Origin: JAWKIJ01 sp041394325
Lineage (GTDB): Bacteria; Actinomycetota; Acidimicrobiia; Acidimicrobiales; Microtrichaceae
Direction of reading: 5' to 3'
NCBI GenBank assembly: GCA_041394325.1
Contig: JAWKIJ010000001.1
Coordinates: 620,001-684,000 of the forward strand
DNA length: 64,000 nucleotides
Each line of letters opens with the position of its first letter. Positions within the stretch are counted from its first letter, which is position 1. Below the pieces are notes generated by a model. It did no database searches and was not told where the DNA came from. It worked only from the letters and a program-made list of their open reading frames with translations. Made by a program: the position numbers and the translations under genes. This document shows, piece by piece, positions 1 through 8,646 of the stretch.

Positions 1-759
1 CTGGTCGACCCGCATCGGGGCCACGAGGTCGCCTACAACCGCTGGTACGAGCGGGACCACTTCTACGGCGGCTGCATGATCGGCCCGGGGATCCTCGCGG
101 GGGCGCGCTGGGTGGCGACCCGGCCGCACAAGGACCTCCGTTTCCCCGTCGACTCACCGGTGACATCGCCGGTCGACGCCGGCAGCTATCTGGCGACCTA
201 CTTCGTGCAGAGGGGCCATGAGAGGGAGCACTTCGCCTGGGCGAGCCCGCAGGTCTTCGAGTTGTACCGGGACGGCCGCGGCTTCGAGGAACGGGACCAC
301 GCACACACCGTGCTCTACACGCACCGGCGAGCGATCTACCGCGATCCCGACGGTGTTCCCGTCGAGGTGGCGCTCGACCACCGTTATGGGGGGCTCGTGT
401 CGTTGCACGTGGACCGAACCACGGGGACCGAGCATGCGGACCTCGACGACTGGTTCGATCGGACCGCAGCGAACGCGTTGCTCGCCCCCGGCTCGGCCGT
501 GGCGATCGTGTCCTCGTGGCGCCCGATCATCCCCAGGGAGGGCCAGGGCGAGGCCCCGATGAAGCTCGGCAGCGGGCCGGGGACCCCACAACGGTCGTTG
601 TACCTGTTCTTCTGCGAAGTCGACCCGGCCACGATCTGGCCGGGCTTCATCGAGTTGGGAGCGGCGATCGAGGATTCGGGCCTCGCGGTCGTGGCCCTCG
701 CCGCACCCTTCGTCCCGACGATCCCCGGCACCGACACCTACACCGACCGCCTCTGGTAG
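1..759 (+). CDS. Conserved protein, dimeric alpha/beta-barrel (EthD-like) fold, 5' truncated
   Basis: The reading frame is open from the first base of the window, so the true start lies outside it; 252 residues are visible. The N-terminal motif YNRWYERDHFYGG followed by GARWVATR is typical of a family of actinobacterial proteins with EthD-like ferredoxin folds. The second half (about residues 190-250) looks like another such unit, suggesting a tandem barrel. No catalytic residues can be assigned, and function is unknown. It converges on the membrane protein gene that ends at 802. The family assignment is from memory of the motif and is moderately sure. Confidence 0.7.
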   Translation: MVDPHRGHEVAYNRWYERDHFYGGCMIGPGILAGARWVATRPHKDLRFPVDSPVTSPVDAGSYLATYFVQRGHEREHFAWASPQVFELYRDGRGFEERDHAHTVLYTHRRAIYRDPDGVPVEVALDHRYGGLVSLHVDRTTGTEHADLDDWFDRTAANALLAPGSAVAIVSSWRPIIPREGQGEAPMKLGSGPGTPQRSLYLFFCEVDPATIWPGFIELGAAIEDSGLAVVALAAPFVPTIPGTDTYTDRLW

Positions 760-801
760 GTGGGTGGGCACGATGCCAGGCCGTCGTCCTCGGCGACGAT
801 G

Positions 802-1539
802 TCAACGACCCGACGACTCGCGTCGGGGCGCCGTGCGGACCGACGTCTCCAACTCGTCCTCGACGTGGGCCAGGTGTCCGAGTGTGGACCGTCCACCCGA
901 GCGGCGCTCCCACCGGAACAACACCGCCAGCCCGGCGACCGCCACCAGCACCATCAGCGGGCGATGCGACCCGATCCACTCACCGAGCACGCCGAGCACG
1001 CCGCGAGCCTGGTCCGCCAACAGGCGAAAGGCCACCAGCACCACCGCGCTGCCGGTCACCTTCGCGCAGAGGTACCGGCGCGTGGAGATCGACGAAGCGC
1101 CCGCGAACACCGAGACCGCGTTGATGTGGACGAACGCCACCAGGATGTCGGGGGCGCGGTCGAACCATCGCGCGAGCCGCACGAACAGGTCGCCGAGCGT
1201 GGGGCTCCATCGCCCGACCCACTCGACGGCGGCGTCTCCGTACCAGCGTCCGAGCAGGAAGAACAACGGATAGGCGAACACCAGCCGGGCCAGGCCGATC
1301 CCGTAGTAGGTCGCGGGGTCTGTGTGGGCGGCGAGGAGGGGATAGTTGCGGAGCCGGTCGCTGAGCGCGAGCAGCACCGCAGGGTGCTCGGGGATGAGGA
1401 ACGAGAGGAAGATGTCGCCGGCCCACCCGCCGACGAATGACAGGGCGATCAGACCCAACACCAGGTTCCGTGCAACGCGACTCGGTGGACCGCCCGTTCC
1501 GGTGCGACGCGCCCCGTTCGCGTGCACGTCGAGGGCCAT
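802..1539 (-). CDS. DedA/VTT-like integral membrane protein
   Basis: The protein has 245 residues when started at the ATG at 1539. A longer frame exists upstream but would overlap the preceding gene. Hydrophobic segments include LVLGLIALSFVGG, FAYPLFFLLGRWYG, ILVAFVHINAVSVFAGAS and LMVLVAVAGLAVLF. The amphipathic stretch around FFLLGRWYGDAAVEWVGRW resembles the re-entrant region of DedA/VTT proteins, which act in lipid scrambling and membrane homeostasis. The charged C-terminus is probably cytoplasmic. It lies 28 nt downstream of the dienelactone-hydrolase-like gene and is probably co-transcribed with it. The family call is tentative; an unrelated polytopic protein is possible. Confidence 0.6.
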   Translation of the reverse strand: MALDVHANGARRTGTGGPPSRVARNLVLGLIALSFVGGWAGDIFLSFLIPEHPAVLLALSDRLRNYPLLAAHTDPATYYGIGLARLVFAYPLFFLLGRWYGDAAVEWVGRWSPTLGDLFVRLARWFDRAPDILVAFVHINAVSVFAGASSISTRRYLCAKVTGSAVVLVAFRLLADQARGVLGVLGEWIGSHRPLMVLVAVAGLAVLFRWERRSGGRSTLGHLAHVEDELETSVRTAPRRESSGR

Positions 1540-1567
1540 GCCCGCGAGTGTGCCAGGCGACGGAGGT

Positions 1568-2293
1568 TCAGACGACAGGGCCCTCTCCGAGGACGGGCGA
1601 ATGGGGCTCGAGGAACGACACCGTGCGCGACCAGGCCAGGGCTGCCGCATCGGGGTCGTAGGCGTCGGCCGACGCGGGCTCGGCGAATCCGTGGCGTGCG
1701 TCGTAGTTCCATATCTCCGGTTCCCGACCGGACTCGAACAACGACGCCGTGAGCTCGATGACCTCCTCGGGACGGACCACCTCGTCCCGGTCCGCGAAGT
1801 GGCACTGCACCGCCGCGGTCAGGTCGGAGAAGTCGATCGACTGAGTGCCGTAGTAGGCGACCACTCGAACGAAGGTCTCGGGCTGTCGCGTCGCCGCCCA
1901 CAACGCCCACGACGCCCCCATACCGAAACCGAGCACCGACACCGGACCCGACGGCTCGTCGGTGATCGAGCGGAGGGCGACGGCGCTGGACAGCACGAGG
2001 TCCGCCACCCGGTTCGGGTCCACCCGGGCGAGCTCGAACTCGGCCTCCGCCGTGGTCTCGGGAAGGAGGCCGGCGCTGAGGTCGGGGGCGCATACGACGA
2101 ACCCAAGGTCGGCAAGCCGATGACACACCTCCTTGACGTCGCCGGTCAGTCCCCACCACGAGTGCAGAACGAGCACCCCGGCGCCCGTCCCGTCGGCGTC
2201 GTCACCGGGGCGGACCACATAGGCCCGTCCCGCCGCGCCGGAACCCGCTCGCGGTCCGTCACCATTCCGGTCATCGCGAGTCGATCCAGTCAC
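1568..2293 (-). CDS. Dienelactone hydrolase family protein with altered nucleophile motif
   Basis: This is a 241-residue alpha/beta-hydrolase of the dienelactone hydrolase family. VLVLHSWWGL forms the oxyanion-loop region. The nucleophile elbow reads LGFGMGASWALW, whereas the family normally has GFCxGG or GFSxGG, so glycine sits where Cys/Ser is expected. The acid (HFADRDEVV) and histidine (ARHGFAEP) positions are conserved. The enzyme may therefore be inactive as a hydrolase, have a binding role, or use another residue. The start is a GTG at 2293, with a CAGGCT hexamer 5 nt upstream that suggests a leaderless transcript. The adjacent membrane protein gene is probably in the same operon. Confidence 0.8.
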   Translation of the reverse strand: MTGSTRDDRNGDGPRAGSGAAGRAYVVRPGDDADGTGAGVLVLHSWWGLTGDVKEVCHRLADLGFVVCAPDLSAGLLPETTAEAEFELARVDPNRVADLVLSSAVALRSITDEPSGPVSVLGFGMGASWALWAATRQPETFVRVVAYYGTQSIDFSDLTAAVQCHFADRDEVVRPEEVIELTASLFESGREPEIWNYDARHGFAEPASADAYDPDAAALAWSRTVSFLEPHSPVLGEGPVV

Positions 2294-2360
2294 CGGTCCA
2301 GCCTGCCATCTCCGCCGCGACGGGGATCGGTCGCCTCGATCCGCCGGCCTCGACAGGCGC

Positions 2361-2366
2361 TACGGT
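2361..2366 (+). promoter_or_regulatory. -10-like hexamer TACGGT, leaderless start
   Basis: TACGGT stands 8 nt before the GTG at 2375 with no Shine-Dalgarno between them. This supports that start and divergent transcription from the hydrolase gene. Confidence 0.45.
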
Positions 2367-2374
2367 CGCCGTCG

Positions 2375-3211
2375 GTGCGACGGAGACTCCTCGAAGGGTG
2401 CGAGCTGGCGGCCCACGAGATCGTGACCCGGGCGATGCGCCGCAGCAACTCCTCCGAGTTCGGCCCCATGAGCTGGACCGAGCCACTGGAGGTGCTCACC
2501 CGCTCGCTCGTTCGTGAAGCCGCCCTGACCCGCGGCGGACGGCGGGTCGTACGGGACAGGTTGGTCACGCTCCTCCAGGACCGGACCGACGACGCCCCCT
2601 CGCCGGAGGACGGCGATTCGGGCGGGGACGAACCCGGCGTCGACCTGGTGGTGATCACGGCACCCACTTGGCTCGGACTCCAACGGGCCGCCTCCGAACG
2701 GAAGGGCCGTGCAGGTGGTGGACAGACCCTGATCCTCACCGACGACACCACCATGGGGCCGGAGTTCTGTTCGCTCTGCTTCGAGCGCTGGGCCCACGTC
2801 CCGACCTACGCGGAGTGGCTCGACGAGGCCGACCTCGGGGCAAACTTGAGGGCCGCTCGAAGGCGTATCGCCGTTCGTGCGACCCGACGCGGTGTGGCGG
2901 AGGTGGTCGTGGCGTCGGTCGTGTTGCACGATCGCCTCCTCGAGGTTGCGGACGCATGGCCGAGCGCGCGATTCGAGACGACGGGCCCCGCCGATGCCGA
3001 GGTACGGCCCGAACATCTCGACGCAGAGGTGGCCGAGGTGATCGCGGAGCGCCGACGGCACAGCGCCCGGGTGGACCCCGACAAGGTGGGCCGATACTGG
3101 CGCTGGCGCGTCGGGGCGTTGGCGACCCGGGGTGTGGGGCAACGAGCCGAGTTGATGGCCCGTCACCCCGAGCGGATCAGCCGAGGTTCTTCGCCGCGAA
3201 GTCCCAGTTGA
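2375..3211 (+). CDS. Hypothetical protein, unrecognised
   Basis: This is a 278-residue soluble protein that I do not recognise. It starts at a GTG preceded by a -10-like TACGGT. The first 70 residues are helical and basic (RRRLLEGCELAAHE). An acidic, low-complexity linker (DDAPSPEDGDSGGDEPG) follows. The core has beta-strand-like pieces (VDLVVITAPTWLGL, QTLILTDDTTMG) and a CSLC pair near residue 130. The C-terminus is Arg/Glu/Ala-rich and helical. There is no signal peptide or membrane segment. Its last 35 nt overlap the 3' end of the convergent superoxide dismutase gene. The amino-acid composition is more protein-like than that of the antisense frames, so I accept it as real. Confidence 0.5.
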   Translation: MRRRLLEGCELAAHEIVTRAMRRSNSSEFGPMSWTEPLEVLTRSLVREAALTRGGRRVVRDRLVTLLQDRTDDAPSPEDGDSGGDEPGVDLVVITAPTWLGLQRAASERKGRAGGGQTLILTDDTTMGPEFCSLCFERWAHVPTYAEWLDEADLGANLRAARRRIAVRATRRGVAEVVVASVVLHDRLLEVADAWPSARFETTGPADAEVRPEHLDAEVAEVIAERRRHSARVDPDKVGRYWRWRVGALATRGVGQRAELMARHPERISRGSSPRSPS

Positions 3212-3755
3212 TCAGGCTGTCGAGGAACGTCCCGATGTATTTCGGCCGGGCATTGCGGTAGTCGATGTAGTAGGCGTGCTCCCAGACGTCCATCGTCAGC
3301 AGTGGTTTCGCGTTGCCGGTGATGGGGGTCTCGGCGTTGGGGGTCTTCACGATCTCCAGTCCGGCCGAGGTCTGTACGAGCCAGGCCCAGCCGGAGCCGA
3401 ACTGGGTGGCGCCCGCCTCGGCGAACTGGGTCTTGAAGCCGTCGAGCCCACCGAACGCCGTCTGGATCAACTCGGCGAGGTCCCCGGTGGGTTCGCCACC
3501 GCCGTTGGGGGACATGGAGTTCCAGTAGAAGGTGTGATTCCACACCTGCGCGGCGTTGTTGAACACCTTGCCCTCTGCCCCGCGCACGATGTCCTCCAGG
3601 GACTTCTGTGCGGCGTCGGTGCCCTCGATCAACGTGTTGAGCGTGGTGACGTAGGCCTGGTGGTGCTTGCCGTAGTGGTATTCGAGCGTCTCCTGGGAGA
3701 TGTGCGGTGCCAGTGCATCCATCGCATAGGGCAGCGCGGGAAGTTCGATGGCCAT
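3177..3755 (-). CDS. sodB: Superoxide dismutase, Fe type
   Basis: This enzyme converts superoxide to hydrogen peroxide and oxygen. The 192-residue length is normal for the Fe/Mn family. Metal ligands are visible in EYHYGKHHQAY (His), AAQVWNHTFYW (His) and DVWEHAYYIDYRNARPKY (Asp, His). The sequence NNAAQVWNHTFYWNSM carries the glutamine in the position diagnostic of iron-type rather than manganese-type enzymes. No signal peptide is seen, so it should be cytosolic. The start is the ATG at 3755, preceded by AGAAGGA at good spacing; the longer frame beginning MKREKDRF lacks this. It is monocistronic and convergent with the unknown gene ending at 3211. Confidence 0.95.
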   Translation of the reverse strand: MAIELPALPYAMDALAPHISQETLEYHYGKHHQAYVTTLNTLIEGTDAAQKSLEDIVRGAEGKVFNNAAQVWNHTFYWNSMSPNGGGEPTGDLAELIQTAFGGLDGFKTQFAEAGATQFGSGWAWLVQTSAGLEIVKTPNAETPITGNAKPLLTMDVWEHAYYIDYRNARPKYIGTFLDSLINWDFAAKNLG

Positions 3756-3936
3756 GAAGCGGTCCTTCTCTCTTTTCATGTGGCGTTGTGGTGGATGTAC
3801 CCGAACCTAACCGACCGCCGACACCGGCGATCCCCGAAGGCCCGGCCGCGCGACCGAGCCCGTGAGGAGTCGGGCTCAAGCGCCCGCGATCGCTGCCGAT
3901 AGGACCGGGTATCCCTCCGCCGAACGCGAGCCCTTC

Positions 3937-5454
3937 ATGACGATGGACACCCCGTTGGAGTCCCACGAGTTGCGCACACCGTTGAACATCGGTGGCACCG
4001 GCATTCCCGGCGCGCTGATCGAGGACATCGCGCTGCGGCTCATCGTGTCGCTCGGCCGCCCGACCGTGGTCGAACTCGCGGAGCGCCTCCACAGCGGTGC
4101 GACCATCGCGGAGCAGATCGTCGCGTCGATGCGCGACCGGCACCTCGTGGAGTACGAGGGCATGGTCGGTCGCACGTATGTGCTGAACGCCACCGAGAAG
4201 GGACGGGCGCATTCCAAGATCCGCTCCGAGGAGTGCCGCTACCAGGGGCCCCTTCCCGTACCCCTTCCCCTCTACACCAGGGTGGTGCGGGCACAGAAGC
4301 CGGATCTCCACCTCAACCGGGAGATGCTGACCCGCTCGTTCTCCGACCTCGTCATGTCGGACGCGTTGATCGACCAACTCGGTCCCGCGGTCTGCGGCGA
4401 AGGAGCGATGTTCCTGTACGGCCCGCCGGGTACCGGCAAGTCCTCCATCGCCGAGCGGCTCATCCGTGCCTACAACGGCGCGGTGCTGGTACCCCACGCC
4501 GTCGAGGTCGCCGGCCAGATCGTCACGGTGTTCGACCCGGTCCTGCACGATCCCCTCCCCGACCAACCCGCCGAGATGGACCCCCGCTGGGTGCTGTGTC
4601 ATCGTCCGGCTGTGATCGCCGGTGGCGAGTTGCACGGTGGCATGTTGGATCTCACGCTCGACCGCGAGGTCGGTGTGTACCTGGCTCCGCTGCAGTTCAA
4701 GGCGAACAACGGCATCCTGGTCATCGACGACTTCGGACGGCAGTCGATGACCCCCGAGGAGTTGCTCAACCGTTGGATCGTGCCTCTCGACCGCCAGATC
4801 GACTTCCTGACGATGGGTGGTCGGAAGTTCCAGGTGCCCTTCGAGGTGAAGGTGGTGCTGTCCACCAACCTCGAGCCCACCGATCTCGGCGACGAGGCGT
4901 TCTTCCGGCGTATCCACAACAAGGTGTACGTGGGATGCCTCGACGACCAGCAGTTCAACTTCGTGCTCGCCCGCGTCGGCAAGGTGAAGGAGCTGGAGAT
5001 CCTCGAATCGGGGGCCGACCGCCTTCGTGCGATGGCGCGGGCGATGGGTGACGGCGAGTTGCGTGCCTACCTCCCCGGGGTGGTCTGCAAGCTGGCGCTC
5101 GCGATCTGCGCCTACGAGAACCTCTCACCGGTCCTCACCCCACCCCTGGTGGACCGGGTGCTCGACCTCTACTTCGCGAAGTCCAACGACGGCCGGCGGC
5201 CCGGAGGTCCCCGTCCCGCCCTGTCCGCCCCGACGTCACAGGCCGCGCTGTCGGCACCGCTCACCACCGGGGAGCACGCCCCCGCGCTGGTGCCGGCGTC
5301 GACCGTCCAGGCCGACCGGTTCGCGGCCGATCCGGTCGCCGCCGCCGCGGGGCTCGGGTCAACTGCGGGCGAGGCGCAGGGTGACCAACTCGAATGGACC
5401 CAACTCGATCCGCAGGGTGTCACCGCCGGTACCACCGTCGAGGGCCTGCGCTGA
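3937..5454 (+). CDS. AAA+ ATPase with N-terminal winged-helix domain
   Basis: A 505-residue ATPase. Residues about 15-85 form a winged-helix-like region (LIVSLGRPTVVELAERLHSG...VEYEGMVGRTYVLN). The AAA+ core has Walker A GPPGTGKSS (about 162-170), Walker B LVIDDFGRQ (about 261-269), an insertion around RWVLCHRPAVIAGGELHGG, sensor-1 LSTNLEP and an Arg-finger region FFRRIHNKV. This architecture matches an orphan ATPase family often found near pilus or secretion genes in other phyla; none are present here. The last ~95 residues are Ala/Pro-rich and disordered, and their coding sequence overlaps the convergent mannosidase gene by 96 nt. The start is an ATG at 3937 with weak ribosome binding. Substrate is unknown. 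Confidence 0.8.
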   Translation: MTMDTPLESHELRTPLNIGGTGIPGALIEDIALRLIVSLGRPTVVELAERLHSGATIAEQIVASMRDRHLVEYEGMVGRTYVLNATEKGRAHSKIRSEECRYQGPLPVPLPLYTRVVRAQKPDLHLNREMLTRSFSDLVMSDALIDQLGPAVCGEGAMFLYGPPGTGKSSIAERLIRAYNGAVLVPHAVEVAGQIVTVFDPVLHDPLPDQPAEMDPRWVLCHRPAVIAGGELHGGMLDLTLDREVGVYLAPLQFKANNGILVIDDFGRQSMTPEELLNRWIVPLDRQIDFLTMGGRKFQVPFEVKVVLSTNLEPTDLGDEAFFRRIHNKVYVGCLDDQQFNFVLARVGKVKELEILESGADRLRAMARAMGDGELRAYLPGVVCKLALAICAYENLSPVLTPPLVDRVLDLYFAKSNDGRRPGGPRPALSAPTSQAALSAPLTTGEHAPALVPASTVQADRFAADPVAAAAGLGSTAGEAQGDQLEWTQLDPQGVTAGTTVEGLR

Positions 5455-8400
5455 GTCGACGCTCCGCTCCCGGGCATCGACCCGTGTGACCCCGACGACC
5501 CCGTCTCCCACGCTCAACGTGGTGCCCGCGCGCCCCCCCTGGGACTCGTAGAGCCGGACGACCACGTCACCGGTTCGGTCGTCCGCCCATTTGACCGTCT
5601 CGACCACGACGGCCGGGTTGCTGGACCCGACCACTGGAAGGGCATCGGGTGACGCGGCATCGGCGACGCGCAACGGGAGGTTGAGCCGGTAGCCCTCCTG
5701 TACCACCGCGGTCAGATCCCCGTCGTGGGCGATCATCGAACAGGTGAAGGTGTGCACACCTTGATCGGCCGCCGGATCGGGGTAGCGGGGTCCGCGCAAC
5801 AGCGTCGTCCGGACGGCGGTGGCGGCGGGGCGGCCGTGTGGTCGATCCGCCGGGAGGCGAACACCGTGGTGTCCGTACTTCGCGTCGTCGAGGGCCGCGA
5901 AGCCGAGGCCGTGCTCGGCGACGCTCACCCAACGGTGGGCGCACACCTCGAATCGGGCCACGTCCCAGCCCGTATTGGTGTGGATGGGCGTCCGAACATG
6001 GCCGAACTGGATCTCCCGGACCATGTCGACGGTGTGCACGGCGACGGCGTGCTCGAGGCGGAGCAGGTGCTCCTGGTGGTGCCAGTCGACGCGGTGCTCG
6101 ACGTCGACGCGGGCACTGCCCGCCCTCAACACGAGGGTCTGGTCGATGACGGTGGCGCCGATCCGGCGATGGACGAGGACCCGCGCAACGAGCGGGCCGC
6201 CGTCGAGAACGACGTGCGGCGCGTCGGCGACCACGTCGATCACGTCCCGACGCGAGAACTCCTCGATATCCCACGCGTCGAACACGTTGGGCAGATCGGA
6301 GTGCAGTTGCACCACGTTCGCCGCGCGACCCCGGGCGACCAGTTCGCGGTCGAGGCGATGGTCGAACATCGACGAGACGGTGCCGTCGGGCGCGACGCGA
6401 ATGCTGACGAGCCCGTTGGAGATCACCAGGTCGGCACCGTCGGCGCACACCCCTACCGGAGCCCCCGATGCTGCACCGGCGAGGCCGCGCGCAACCGCGT
6501 CGCCCAGCGCCGTGACCGAGTGGGCGGCCACGTCGAGGGCGATCGCGACCCGGTCGTCGGCGAGCCGCTGCGAGACGGCCCCGAGGCCGTCGAGGTCGGC
6601 GCTGTCGAAGACCTCCTCGTCGAGGACCGCGACCTCTCGACGATCGTGCGGCGCGGTGTTGATGACCGAAGGCGTCGAAGGGCTGGGGGCCGCGCGCAGC
6701 AGCCGGTCGATGAGGGCCTCCAACTCGGCGATGATCCGACGGTGCTCCGCCTCGGCGTCGTGGTGGACCCACGCGATCGAGCTGCCCGGAAGGATGTCGT
6801 GGAACTGCAACAGCAGCACGTCCTTCCACAATCGGTCCAGAGCGGCCGCGACCTCGACGCTGTCGGTCCCCGAGCGGACGCTCCACAGTTCCGCCTCGCG
6901 CAACAACTGCTCACATCGGCGGTTGCCGGCCTTCGTCGCAGCCTGGGACGTGTAGGTCCCACGGTGCATCTCGAAGTACAGCTCGCCGACCCACCGCGGC
7001 GCGTCGGGGTATTCCGCGATGGCCTCGTCGAAGAACTTCGCGGGTGACTCGATCTCGATCCGCGGAGCGCCCTCCAGGTTCCTCACCCTTCGGAATCGCT
7101 CCAGCATCTCCGGGGTGGGCCCACCACCTCCGTCCCCGTGGCCGAACGGCATGAGCGACCGCGTCGCCCGGCCCTTGTCCGCGAAGGTCCTCACCGCATG
7201 GGCGAGTTCGGAGGGGCGGAAGGTCGCGTTGTAGGTCTCGACCGGCGGGAAGTGGGCGAACACCGTCGAGCCGTCGATGCCCTCCCACACGAAGCTGTGA
7301 TGGGGAAACCGGTTGGTGGTGTTCCACGACAGTTTCTGGGTGAGGAACCGCTCGATCCCACAAGCGCTCATGATCTGGGGGAGACTCGCCGAGTAACCGA
7401 ACACGTCGGGAAGCCACACCTCGGTGCAGGTGACGCCGAAGTGCTCCTCGAAGAACCGCTGGCCGTGGGTGAACTGCCGGATGAGCGACTCTCCGGACGG
7501 AAGGTTGGTGTCGGACTCCACCCACATCCCGCCGACAGGGATCCACCGACCGTCCGCGATCCTCTCCGTGATGCGCTCGAAGATCGACGGGTATCGGGTG
7601 CGCATCCACTCGTACTGCTGCGCCTGCGAGCACGCGAAGCGCATCTCGGGGTAGTCGTCCATCAATGCGAGCACGTTGGTGAAGGTGCGGGCGCACTTGC
7701 GAACCGTCTCACGGACCGGCCAGAGCCACGCGGAGTCGATGTGCGCGTGACCGATTGCCGAGATCCGATGTGCGGACGGCGCGGCCGGCGCGGCGAGCAC
7801 GTCGGCCAACATGGCACGACCCTCTGCGGCCCGGGCTGGAACATCGGTGATGCCGACGTGATCGGCCATCCGCTCGAGCGCACGAAGGATCTCGTGCCGG
7901 CGCGGAGTGTCCAGGGGCAGTTGGCCCATCAACGCGACGAGCACCTCGACGTCGGCGACGAGTGCTCGGACTCCGGGGTCGACCAGGACGAGGTCGGCCG
8001 TCGCGAGTCGGTAGATCGGGTCCTCCCCGGCGGTGCGTCGGTCTCCGTTGGGGTCGGGACGGTTCGACGTGATCGGCGGGTTCGGCGCGGCCTCCACCAG
8101 GTAGCGGACGGCCCGCCCCCTACGCCGGGATCGTCGACGAGTACCCACTGGTGGCGGGGGTGCAGACCCCTGGTCGGCCGCGGGAACGGCGCGTCGGCGG
8201 ACCACTCCCACAGGAGACCCTCGCTCTGGAAGCCGGTCTGATCGGAGAATCCGAGGTCCACGTGGGCCTCGACCCGCCCGCCGGCCCACGAAGCGGGCAC
8301 CGAGCCGGTGAACTCGAACCAGGTGGTGGCCCACGGCCTGCCGTAGGCGCCACCGATCGCGAAGGGCTCGAACGTCGCCCGCGCCAACACCGACTCGGCC

Positions 8401-8531
8401 GTTTCGGGCTCACCGTCGAGCTCGAAGCGGCCGACCGCCAACGGCAGGCGGTCGAGTACCTCCGCCGGTCGCAGTCGTTCGGCCAGTACGCGGCGAAGCC
8501 GGGCCTCCACGATCGATCGGTCGTCATGCAT
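5359..8531 (-). CDS. Alpha-mannosidase, GH38 family (frameshifted)
   Basis: This is a retaining exo-alpha-mannosidase of about 1,050 residues if one frameshift is repaired. The first ~135 residues (MHDDRSIVEARLRRV to HQWVLVDDPGVG) are in one frame and the remainder (RAVRYLVEAAPNPP onward) in another. Restoring one base in the five-base G run (C run at 8116-8120 on the plus strand) joins them perfectly. Zinc and active-site motifs are intact: IGHAHIDSAWLWP, the nucleophile Asp in VWLPDVFGYSASLPQ, and LLQFHDILPGSS. There is no signal peptide, so it probably acts on intracellular mannosides. The ATG at 8531 follows GGGGAGG. The 3' end overlaps the AAA+ gene by 96 nt. It may be a sequencing error or a recent pseudogene. 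Confidence 0.88.
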
Positions 8532-8582
8532 CGCGCCTCCCCGAGCCCACGGACCACCGGAGGGAATCTCGGGGCGGCCCGA

Positions 8583-8588
8583 TACCCT
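8583..8588 (+). promoter_or_regulatory. -10-like TACCCT upstream of the flippase gene
   Basis: TACCCT is followed by a roughly 55-nt leader containing a GGGCGA-CGA-TCGCCC hairpin (8610-8624) before the ATG at 8647. This is a candidate promoter for the rightward part of the glycan locus. Confidence 0.35.
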
Positions 8589-8646
8589 AAGGACTCCCGC
8601 ACGCGCGGCGGGCGACGATCGCCCGAGCGCCGCGGCATCCCTCCCC

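Noticed and set aside
3177..4917. Long minus-strand open frame spanning sodB and antisense to the AAA+ gene
   Set aside because: Only the sodB frame has conserved motifs. The rest is His/Gly/Arg-rich shadow sequence typical of antisense frames in GC-rich DNA.
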